Assembly (NCBI GenBank): GCA_022425195.1
Contig: JAKMFX010000011.1
Coordinates: 1-64,000 of the forward strand
Direction: 5' to 3'
Source of the DNA: Flavobacteriales bacterium
GTDB taxonomy: Bacteria; Bacteroidota; Bacteroidia; Flavobacteriales; UBA7430
Length of the DNA stretch: 64,000 nucleotides
The first letter of the stretch is position 1, and the number at the start of each line of letters is the position of its first letter. The notes under the pieces were generated by a model, which ran no database searches, had not been told where the DNA came from, and worked only from the letters and a program-made list of their open reading frames with translations. The position numbers were made by a program, and so were the translations under genes. Of this stretch, positions 33,118 through 42,241 are shown in pieces.

Positions 33118-33386
33118 TGGCATCAAATTCAGAAATTAGATTCCTTACACCGTTGTCTATAGACACGGGTAAGTTGAAGAAATATTGTCGTTTTAAGAAA
33201 TCAGGCATTAAGTATATTGACTACAAAGACGCTGACTTCTTGACGAAATTCTTAAATGAACAAGGTAAAATTTTACCTCGTCGTATTACGGGTACTTCTT
33301 TGAAGTTTCAAAGAAAAGTTTCCCAGGCGGTTAAAAGAGCGCGTCATATTGCTGTTTTACCGTACGTAACTGATTTAATGAAGTAA
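33117..33386 (+). CDS. rpsR: 30S ribosomal protein S18
   Basis: An 89-residue S18 protein with the core [20 protein letters not shown] followed by [19 protein letters not shown]. It has only one cysteine near the N-terminus (KKYCRFKK), so it is a zinc-free type. It overlaps rpsF by one base and lies 13 bases before rplI. Confidence 0.98.
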   Translation: MASNSEIRFLTPLSIDTGKLKKYCRFKKSGIKYIDYKDADFLTKFLNEQGKILPRRITGTSLKFQRKVSQAVKRARHIAVLPYVTDLMK

Positions 33387-33399
33387 AAAGCTAAGTACT

Positions 33400-33849
33400 A
33401 TGGAAATTATTTTATCACAAGACGTAGCCAACTTAGGTTTTAAAGACGATATCGTTACAGTAAAAAACGGTTACGGTAGAAACTACTTAATCCCTAAAGG
33501 ATACGGTAAGTTAGCTACAGATTCTGCTAAGAAAGTGTTGGCAGAAAACATCAAACAAAGAGCATTTAAAGAGCAAAAAATTGTTGCCGATGCAAATAAA
33601 ATCGCCGAAGCTATCAAAGGCCTGGACATGAAGTTGTCTGCTAAGGTAGCTGAAGGAGGTCATAAGTTATTTGGTTCTGTTACGACGATAGATCTTGCTG
33701 CTGCTTTTGACAAGGCGGGTCAGTCGATTGAAAAGAAATTCATTTCAATTACTGGTGGATCTGTGAAAGCATTAGGTAAATACACGGCTTCTGTTCGTCT
33801 TCACAGAGATGTTGTCGTAGACGTTACTTTTGAGGTTGTTGCGGAATAA
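33400..33849 (+). CDS. rplI: 50S ribosomal protein L9
   Basis: A 149-residue L9 protein. The N-terminal domain, MEIILSQDVANLGFKDDIVTVKNGYGRNYLIPKGYG, binds 23S rRNA. A long central helix and the C-terminal domain GGHKLFGSVTTIDLAAAF follow. It is the last gene of the operon and ends at a strong terminator. Confidence 0.98.
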   Translation: MEIILSQDVANLGFKDDIVTVKNGYGRNYLIPKGYGKLATDSAKKVLAENIKQRAFKEQKIVADANKIAEAIKGLDMKLSAKVAEGGHKLFGSVTTIDLAAAFDKAGQSIEKKFISITGGSVKALGKYTASVRLHRDVVVDVTFEVVAE

Positions 33850-33872
33850 TTAGCTCATCATATTGATTGATT

Positions 33873-33900
33873 AAAAGGCCCCTCAAAGGGGCCTTTTTTT
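33873..33900 (+). terminator. Terminator after rplI
   Basis: The GC-rich stem GGCCCC/GGGGCC with a TCAAA loop, extended by A-T pairs, is followed by seven T residues. Confidence 0.92.
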
Positions 33901-34002
33901 ATGCGTTCCTTTATTTTTCAAAATTGTTAATTAGTCCATAAAATGTTAATAAAAACAGGGTATTTAGAAGCCTGAAATCAGGCCTTAAGTGGTCTAAATT
34001 AT

Positions 34003-34010
34003 TATATTTG
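34003..34010 (+). promoter_or_regulatory. -7 promoter element of gyrB
   Basis: TATATTTG matches TAnnTTTG, 34 bases before the ATG. No TTG at the -33 distance was found. Confidence 0.55.
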
Positions 34011-34016
34011 TTATAG

Positions 34017-35993
<1,977 letters not shown>

Positions 35994-36014
35994 TTACGAT
36001 TAAGTTTATAGAAA

Positions 36015-36047
36015 CAAAAAAGTCGCTGAAATCAGCGACTTTTTGTT
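36015..36047 (+). terminator. Terminator after gyrB
   Basis: Perfect arms AGTCGCTGA/TCAGCGACT are preceded by a run of A and followed by TTTTTGTTTTT. The A-run upstream means it may also serve the convergent gene ending at 36069. Confidence 0.9.
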
Positions 36048-36068
36048 TTTAGATATTGTATGGTGATT

Positions 36069-38159
36069 CTACCTGATAAGCGATACGGTCCCTTTGAACT
36101 CTGCGTAATTAAGCTTAAGTACATAAAAGTAGGTTCCTTCAGCTACTTCTTCACCAAAATGGGTCCCATCCCATGGTTCCAACCCCGGGGATACACTATA
36201 GTAGACTTCGTCCCCCCATTTGTTGTAAATTTTAAGTGTTCCCGTTTCGCATTCTCTCAATCCCTTTATGGATAATACATCATTGAAGGAATCATCGTTA
36301 GGGGTGAAAACATTAGGTAGGTAATTTTTTATTCTATTATATGCATCAGTTCCGGTAAGGTCAAAGCTGTCAGCTATGGTATCCGCACAATGTTCATTCG
36401 AAGCAATTAATTCTATTTGATAGGCTTCGCCTAGGTTTGGTAAGGCGATATTCCGATCATATTTTAGTTTATCTGCTCCGTAATTCCATGTGAAATACTT
36501 CGAATTTGTACTTTCATTACTCAGGTTAAGATGGCTAGTACAGGTATCTAATTCAAAGCTGAATGCAGCCGTAACATCTTTGCTTCTCTGCCCTACATTA
36601 ATTATACCCTCGTGTTTACAGTTTGTAGCATCAGTGATTGTATAGGGGTAATCTCCGGCTCTAAGATAGAGTACGGTAGAGTCTGTTTTGTCGAGTGTGT
36701 TCCAGAAATAGGTGTAAGGTTTTGTTCCACCGCTACCTTCAACCAATACTGAGCCAATTCTATTTTCACAGCTGTCTGGTAACGATTCGTATCGATCTAG
36801 TAAAACTTTTGTTGGAACGAAGACACTGTCAATTCCTGAGTATTTACACCCAAAATTATCAACGATATCTATTTCATAGTCATAGTAACCTGGGTTGGCT
36901 GTTTCTAGATTTGTCTTATTTGTATTCGATACAATTGTATCGGAATTGGTCCATTTAAAAGATGTGCTTACAGGTTTATAGATAAGGTTCGATGGGACTA
37001 TATCGTTATTGAATTTAATGTACCAATCAAAGATATATCCGTTACCATCTTTGTCGATATTTTCTACTTTTAGTGTCCAACGGCCATTAAGTGGTGTGTT
37101 TTGGAGATTATTAAAACTGTTATTGTAGGCCGCGTAAATTCTCGTTCTTTCATCGGTATTAGAAGGGATAATCATGAAGTCATTGCTTTCTTCTGTAAAG
37201 TCTTGAAGGCTTAGGCTTTTTCTTTTCAATTCGTGCCAAGTAGTGTCTGTGTTGTTCGGTGACCAACAATATTTCATTCCTGTTCCTGCAGGATTATTTG
37301 CCGGAAGGCAATCAGGATTGTCATCCACATTGGGTAACCCTAATTCATAAAAAAGTCCCAGACCATTCCCTCCAAAGTTTCCATTTTCATCTGAAAGTAA
37401 GGAAACAGTATTTCCGTTAGGCGCTTCAAGTTCAATGGTAAGTTTTCCGGCATATTCATGTTCCATATTGATGCATATCTCATCAAAATCATTAATGTCT
37501 TTTAATTTTTGTTTGGGTGAAAAAGAGTTGACAGAAATTTTTTCTTCGTAGAATTTTTTTGAACAAGCCGCAGCTGTATCCGGAATTATATCAGGCTCAG
37601 GAAATATTTGCTGATCTTTAAATTCATATATACCTGTCATAGATACGATGGCACCAGGTTCAGGCTTCGTCATTACCTCAAGCTCAGTTTTCACATCAAC
37701 ACATACCTCAGCGGGTGTTATGTAAATTTCATCAGCTTCTACATGGGACACTCGCACGTAAACTTTTTCATATTCTTTATTCGTACAATTCAAGCTGTCT
37801 TTGATGTTTAGATCAATTTGATGAACTCCTCGTTTCTTGAAAATGTGTGAAAAATAACGACCTTTTTCAGTCGTTTTTTCTGAGCCAATGGTGTGACTCC
37901 ATATAAAAGTGGAATCAGCTGGGGATTCTTGAAGTACATCATTTAAATAAGACCAGTTTCCTATAAATTGTAGAGTGTCTCCAATACATACATCATAATA
38001 ATTGATATTAATGATAGAATCTTCTTGAGTGTAAGGGGTTATGTCAGTAACGATTTCTATGCCTGGGATTATAAAAACGTTGTCACAATCCTGTGTCCAA
38101 CTCTTTTGCACAGTCAAAAGTGTAATTAGGGAGAGTAGGATGTATGTGTGTTTTTTCAT
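36069..38159 (-). CDS. Type IX secreted protein with P-domain, SprB-like repeat and CHU_C C-terminus
   Basis: A 696-residue secreted protein. It has a signal peptide (about 1-22, ending SWTQD), a PKD-like stretch (about 50-130), and a proprotein-convertase-type P-domain (about 205-385) with NMEHEYAGKLTIELEAPNG and LNGRWTLKVENIDKDGNG. An SprB-like repeat with GGTKPYTYFWNT (about 470-535) follows. The last 90 residues are the gliding-motility-associated sorting domain, with YLPNVFTPNDDSFNDVL and YNKWGDEV. It should be exported by type IX secretion and fixed to, or released from, the surface. No protease domain is present despite the P-domain. It is a paralogue of the protein at 38510. Confidence 0.9.
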   Translation of the reverse strand: MKKHTYILLSLITLLTVQKSWTQDCDNVFIIPGIEIVTDITPYTQEDSIININYYDVCIGDTLQFIGNWSYLNDVLQESPADSTFIWSHTIGSEKTTEKGRYFSHIFKKRGVHQIDLNIKDSLNCTNKEYEKVYVRVSHVEADEIYITPAEVCVDVKTELEVMTKPEPGAIVSMTGIYEFKDQQIFPEPDIIPDTAAACSKKFYEEKISVNSFSPKQKLKDINDFDEICINMEHEYAGKLTIELEAPNGNTVSLLSDENGNFGGNGLGLFYELGLPNVDDNPDCLPANNPAGTGMKYCWSPNNTDTTWHELKRKSLSLQDFTEESNDFMIIPSNTDERTRIYAAYNNSFNNLQNTPLNGRWTLKVENIDKDGNGYIFDWYIKFNNDIVPSNLIYKPVSTSFKWTNSDTIVSNTNKTNLETANPGYYDYEIDIVDNFGCKYSGIDSVFVPTKVLLDRYESLPDSCENRIGSVLVEGSGGTKPYTYFWNTLDKTDSTVLYLRAGDYPYTITDATNCKHEGIINVGQRSKDVTAAFSFELDTCTSHLNLSNESTNSKYFTWNYGADKLKYDRNIALPNLGEAYQIELIASNEHCADTIADSFDLTGTDAYNRIKNYLPNVFTPNDDSFNDVLSIKGLRECETGTLKIYNKWGDEVYYSVSPGLEPWDGTHFGEEVAEGTYFYVLKLNYAEFKGTVSLIR

Positions 38160-38509
38160 TTACTTTTAAATTTTAGTAAAAAAAAGCTTCTGTTTGTTGT
38201 TCAGTCAATCATTCAGAGTAAGAGCTGAATTTGATCCATGCTTCTCGAATAAAATCGTATCTATCTCATCTTGTGCTCTATCTTTTCTGCATTCAAACTA
38301 AATCATTTTAGTCTGTTAAAAATGATCATAATTATTTCCAAATATCGTAAATATATAGATGAAAACTATATTCACTGAATATCTGTAAATGAAATCATAT
38401 TCATACAATGCTTTTATTTGAATAACTGAGGAGGTTTTTGGTGACGAAAAGTCTAATTACAAGGATTTAAGTCTGAGACTGAAGTTGTTTTTAAAACGGG
38501 ATAAATAAT
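38160..38509. other. 350-base intergenic region between the two type IX secreted proteins
   Basis: AT-rich spacer. I see no open frame with coding character, no tRNA, no clean terminator and no exact TAnnTTTG element on the minus strand for the downstream gene. A near match, CAAATATC, occurs at about 38340. Nothing else is recognised. Confidence 0.5.
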
Positions 38510-40258
38510 TTATTCCATTAGAAAAAAGGACCCTATTTTTTCTTGAGATTTATCTTGATTCGTTTTAAAATGACACAAATAAGAGTAGTTGCCACTCTCT
38601 GCTATGATTCCATTGTCTTTCCGTTTTCCATCCCAACCCTCGTCTATGTCGTTTGTCTCGAACACAAGTTTACCCCATGCATCGTAAATGAATAGACTGT
38701 AATCGTCTTTTTTAGTACGTTCTAAAATCAGTTTAAAAGAATCGTTAATTCCATCGCCATTGGGTGTGAAAGCAGTAGGTGTCCAAACGATGTAGTCTTC
38801 CTCTGTGATGATGTCTCTTGAGTAGGTGTCTGTGCAACCTGCTTTATTCGTAACGGTCAGTTGAACTTTATGGGTGTCTATAGCGAAGAAGTTATATTGA
38901 GGATTGTCATCATATGAATAGTCACCATTTCCAAAATCCCAGTAATAACTGATGTCATCTGTGTTTGGAGTTGACTGGTTCTTGAAGTCTACAATGGCAT
39001 CTAAGTTTTTCACTACATCTGTGCTTACTTCAAAATGAGCTTTGACGTCTGAGGCAAAAACGGTTAGCTCTTTGGTATAAGAACAATCGTAGCTATCCTT
39101 TACTTCATATACGTATTTGTTTTCACCTACAGGAGGTTTTATTATTAAAGTTTGCTCAGATTTACTGACGATTGAGGGGTTGGAAATGAAGCCTTCACTT
39201 TGTGTCTGGTTTTCAACCGTCCATGAGCTAGGAAGAAGTTCATCCTTAAATTTAATTCCCCATTTGAAAATCCATCCATTGTCATCTTCTCGAGTATCCA
39301 CAATCGTTAATTTCCATGTTCCGTTGAGTGTTGATCCTGTGAAAGGACTAAACCCTTGCGATTGGGTAGGGAGGTAGGTATCCGAATTTAATATAGATGC
39401 TGTTTCTGTTTGAGAAAGTGTAAGTGTTGTTGTATTGTTTAGAACACCTTGAGCCATTGTCCCCTGGTAGCTTGGAGTCATAGACCATCCGTAATCATAG
39501 CCAGTTCCTCTATTTTCTTCAGTGTCATCATCATCAGTAGCCTCCCCAAACCAAGTGTCGTCTCCTGCGGCTTCAAATAGGGTAACAATAGAGCCATTTG
39601 GAGCCGTCAGATAGATGTCTAAATCTCCCATGAATGAGTGTTCAATATTGATGAATACTGAATCAATGTCATTTACGCTTTCGATGGTTTTGCTTTCGTC
39701 AAAACATTCAATTGATATTTCGGTCTCGTAGACTTGGTCAAGACCATCTGGAAGGTATTTGGGTTCTGAAAATTCATCTTCACATGGCGGAGATTTCCAA
39801 AGGGTATCAAGCTCTGTTATTGTTGAAAATGGAATGTCATTTGAGTTGTCTTCACCAAGAGACACTTCTATGTCCGGACAGGCATAAATAGTGCTTGGAT
39901 TAAGTTCTATAATGGGTTCAAATCCCACGCGAATGTTGACTTCTTTTGCAGAACAGTTTTCACTTGGGTTGTTCAACTTAATGGTGTATCCCCCTGACTG
40001 GTTAAAAGTGTGTGAGAAGTTTTCTCCCGTTGACTTTTCCTCATCGTCAATGTACCATTTGTAGTCAACTGAGTTATTTTGTGATTCTGCTGTGAGATTG
40101 ATGGTTTCACCCATACACAAATTAATGAAGTTTAGTTCTAACGCTCGATCTTCAATGATTTTAGGACTTAGACTACTTATCGTTAAACCTCCACAATTTT
40201 GTGCATAAGTAATTGAAGAAACCAAAAAGACTAAAAATGTAAAAAAACGATTTTTCAT
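38510..40258 (-). CDS. Type IX secreted protein with PKD domains, P-domain and CHU_C C-terminus
   Basis: A 582-residue secreted protein. The signal peptide is MKNRFFTFLVFLVSSITYAQ (ATG 40258; the longer frame from 40312 would mask it). A PKD-like fold (about 45-110), then a P-domain (about 180-350) with IEHSFMGDLDIYLTAPNG and LNGTWKLTIVDTREDDNG, then a second PKD with YYWDFGNGDYSYDDNPQ. The C-terminal sorting domain has TPTAFTPNGDGINDSF and YDAWGKLVFET. It has the same architecture as the neighbour at 36069, so the pair likely arose by duplication. Adhesin or surface-coat roles are plausible; no catalytic domain is seen. Confidence 0.9.
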   Translation of the reverse strand: MKNRFFTFLVFLVSSITYAQNCGGLTISSLSPKIIEDRALELNFINLCMGETINLTAESQNNSVDYKWYIDDEEKSTGENFSHTFNQSGGYTIKLNNPSENCSAKEVNIRVGFEPIIELNPSTIYACPDIEVSLGEDNSNDIPFSTITELDTLWKSPPCEDEFSEPKYLPDGLDQVYETEISIECFDESKTIESVNDIDSVFINIEHSFMGDLDIYLTAPNGSIVTLFEAAGDDTWFGEATDDDDTEENRGTGYDYGWSMTPSYQGTMAQGVLNNTTTLTLSQTETASILNSDTYLPTQSQGFSPFTGSTLNGTWKLTIVDTREDDNGWIFKWGIKFKDELLPSSWTVENQTQSEGFISNPSIVSKSEQTLIIKPPVGENKYVYEVKDSYDCSYTKELTVFASDVKAHFEVSTDVVKNLDAIVDFKNQSTPNTDDISYYWDFGNGDYSYDDNPQYNFFAIDTHKVQLTVTNKAGCTDTYSRDIITEEDYIVWTPTAFTPNGDGINDSFKLILERTKKDDYSLFIYDAWGKLVFETNDIDEGWDGKRKDNGIIAESGNYSYLCHFKTNQDKSQEKIGSFFLME

Positions 40259-40335
40259 TTGTAACAATCGATATTGTGTTCTGTTATTAGAGTCAATAAT
40301 GATACCACCCACGAGAAGTTGGTGCTAAAATTTAT

Positions 40336-40343
40336 CAAATATA
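40336..40343 (-). promoter_or_regulatory. -7 element of the 38510 secreted-protein gene
   Basis: CAAATATA (TATATTTG on the minus strand) matches TAnnTTTG; the 5' UTR would be about 72 bases. Confidence 0.45.
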
Positions 40344-40376
40344 CTTTTATATTTTTTCTTTGGGGATAATATGTCT

Positions 40377-40384
40377 TAAATTTG
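40377..40384 (+). promoter_or_regulatory. -7 promoter element of mdh
   Basis: TAAATTTG matches TAnnTTTG, 44 bases before the mdh ATG. Confidence 0.5.
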
Positions 40385-40428
40385 CCCTCGTTTTACATGA
40401 AAGAACAATTCACTATAAAAAAAGATAT

Positions 40429-41367
40429 ATGAAAGTTACCGTTGTTGGTGCAGGAGCAGTTGGCGCGAGTTGTGCCGAGTACATTGCAATCAAAGATTTC
40501 GCCTCTGAAGTTGTCTTGATTGACATCAAAGAAAATTACGCCGAAGGAAAAGCTATGGACCTGATGCAGACCGCATCACTAAACGGTTTTGATACCAAAA
40601 TTGTTGGTAGTACTAACGATTATTCAAAGACTGCAGATAGTGACATTGCTGTAATTACGAGTGGGATTCCAAGAAAACCAGGTATGACTCGTGAAGAGCT
40701 TATTGGAATTAATGCAGGGATTGTAAAAATGGTTTCTGAAAACCTCATTAAGCATTCCCCGGATGTGATCTTAATTATTGTGAGCAATCCAATGGATGCC
40801 ATGACTTACTTGGCTCACAAAGCTACAGGTCTACCAAAAAATAGAATCATCGGTATGGGTGGGGCTTTAGATAGCGCTCGTTTTAAGTATCGTTTGAGTG
40901 AGGCTATGGTTTGTCCTGCATCAGATGTTGACGGAATGGTTATTGGTGGTCACAGTGACAAAGGAATGGTTCCTTTAACAAGATTAGCGACTCGAAATAG
41001 CGTTAGAGCTTCTGAGTTTATTGATGAAGATCGTCTGGCTCAGGTAGCCGCAGACACAAAGGTAGGTGGGGCCACTTTAACTGGTATGTTAGGTACTTCT
41101 GCCTGGTATGCTCCTGGAGCTGCAGTTTCTGCTTTGGTTCAAGCGATTGCATGTGACCAAAAGAAAATGTTTCCATGTTCCGCATTACTCGAAGGTGAGT
41201 ATGGTTTGAATGATTTGACCATTGGTGTTCCCGTTATTCTGGGAAAGCAGGGGATTGAAAAAATTGTTGAAATTGATTTGAATGAAGATGAAAAGGCTTT
41301 GTTGGCTGAATCTGCAGAGGGAGTCGCTGCAACAAATAAATTACTTAGCGGTTTAGAGTTGTTTTAA
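40429..41367 (+). CDS. mdh: Malate dehydrogenase
   Basis: A 312-residue LDH-like malate dehydrogenase (TCA cycle, NAD). It has the Rossmann GAGAVGAS, the acidic residue of VVLIDIKE that selects NAD, substrate loop ITSGIPRKPGMTREEL with the malate-specific Arg, SNPMD, and the catalytic His in IGGHSDKGMVPL. I start at ATG 40429 (MKVTVVGAG); the frame extends to 40360, but that part covers the promoter. It is monocistronic and ends at a terminator. Confidence 0.97.
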   Translation: MKVTVVGAGAVGASCAEYIAIKDFASEVVLIDIKENYAEGKAMDLMQTASLNGFDTKIVGSTNDYSKTADSDIAVITSGIPRKPGMTREELIGINAGIVKMVSENLIKHSPDVILIIVSNPMDAMTYLAHKATGLPKNRIIGMGGALDSARFKYRLSEAMVCPASDVDGMVIGGHSDKGMVPLTRLATRNSVRASEFIDEDRLAQVAADTKVGGATLTGMLGTSAWYAPGAAVSALVQAIACDQKKMFPCSALLEGEYGLNDLTIGVPVILGKQGIEKIVEIDLNEDEKALLAESAEGVAATNKLLSGLELF

Positions 41368-41406
41368 GCTGGTTATGGGAAGGTGAAATCACCATTTATA
41401 ATAGTG

Positions 41407-41437
41407 AAACCCGGAGCATATGCTTCGGGTTTTTTTT
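41407..41437 (+). terminator. Terminator after mdh
   Basis: Stem AACCCGGAGC/GCTTCGGGTT (one G-T pair) with an ATAT loop is followed by a run of T. The convergent DCC gene ends two bases further on. Confidence 0.88.
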
Positions 41438-41438
41438 G

Positions 41439-41834
41439 TTAGCAGAAATCATTTGGCAGATCATCAGTATCTATAAAGCGTTCCTTCCAAGATGTGGGAG
41501 GGGTAGGGCATGAGTCGTATTTACCAAACCACTTATACCGGTTTTTTGCAACGATGCTGTACATAAAGTCTCTGACTGTTTTTGGGATAATAAAAAGAAT
41601 GATAAAGATCTTGTAAATCCCTCCCAGAAGGATTAAGCTCTTAATTACCGCAGTAGAATGTGTGTATCTTTCTCCATTTATAATCAGTACAACAGATTCG
41701 TACTTAGTTTTGTGTTTGATAGATTGTTGTTGTAAAATTTTAAATTTTTTTTGAGGGTCTCGATTGATGATAAATCGAATGGATCGATTGCAAAGGACAC
41801 ACATACCGTCGTAATAAAGAATGGGTTTACTCAT
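41439..41834 (-). CDS. DCC family thiol-disulfide oxidoreductase-like protein (DUF393)
   Basis: A 131-residue DUF393 protein. The name-giving motif is present as YYDGMCVLCNRSIRFI (residues 7-22), with Asp9, Cys12 and Cys15 in a thioredoxin-like CxxC arrangement. The family is predicted to be redox active, but its substrates are unknown. A hydrophobic segment, YKIFIILFIIPKTVRDF, may pack on the membrane. It is a single gene, convergent with mdh. Confidence 0.88.
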   Translation of the reverse strand: MSKPILYYDGMCVLCNRSIRFIINRDPQKKFKILQQQSIKHKTKYESVVLIINGERYTHSTAVIKSLILLGGIYKIFIILFIIPKTVRDFMYSIVAKNRYKWFGKYDSCPTPPTSWKERFIDTDDLPNDFC

Positions 41835-42241
41835 CAGTGCAATTCAGGTTTACTCAAATTTGTGGTTAATATCTCAATATGTGGGTTGCGAAGTTATGTC
41901 GGAATTTACAATGCTTTTTATTTCTGTGCAATTCCTTTATTGGGGATTTTCATTCAATTAAAGTTTTTAGCAAACCAATCCCATCAATTTGATGTTATAA
42001 TCTCTGCACAAATCAGGCTCGACCAAGTATAATTTAACATTCATGTGCCCAGTTGTATTTATGATGATAAAATTCAATTAAAAATTGATGTAATTGACAT
42101 CGAATGAATTAAGTCTGGTTGTTTCTTTTCTTTATCGCTTACAGCTTAAGTACTTTGATAATACTTTCAAATAAATTGTGATTATTTTACTGAAAGTTTA
42201 TATTTGTCAGCCTTAAATAATCGACTATAAAACAAATAGAT
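41835..42241. other. 407-base intergenic region upstream of secDF
   Basis: It contains the secDF promoter at its right end. A 93-codon plus-strand frame crosses the left part, but it is antisense to the DCC gene for a third of its length and has no coding character. No RNA gene or strong hairpin was recognised. Confidence 0.5.
42175..42206 (+). promoter_or_regulatory. secDF promoter
   Basis: The -7 element TATATTTG (42199-42206) is preceded, 20 bases upstream, by ATTG (42175-42178), which fits the -33 element. It is the best two-part Bacteroidota promoter in the window; the 5' UTR is about 30 bases. Confidence 0.65.

Noticed and set aside
41751..42032. 93-codon plus-strand open frame upstream of secDF
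   Set aside because: It overlaps the DCC gene in antisense, has no promoter and shows no family resemblance; treated as non-coding.
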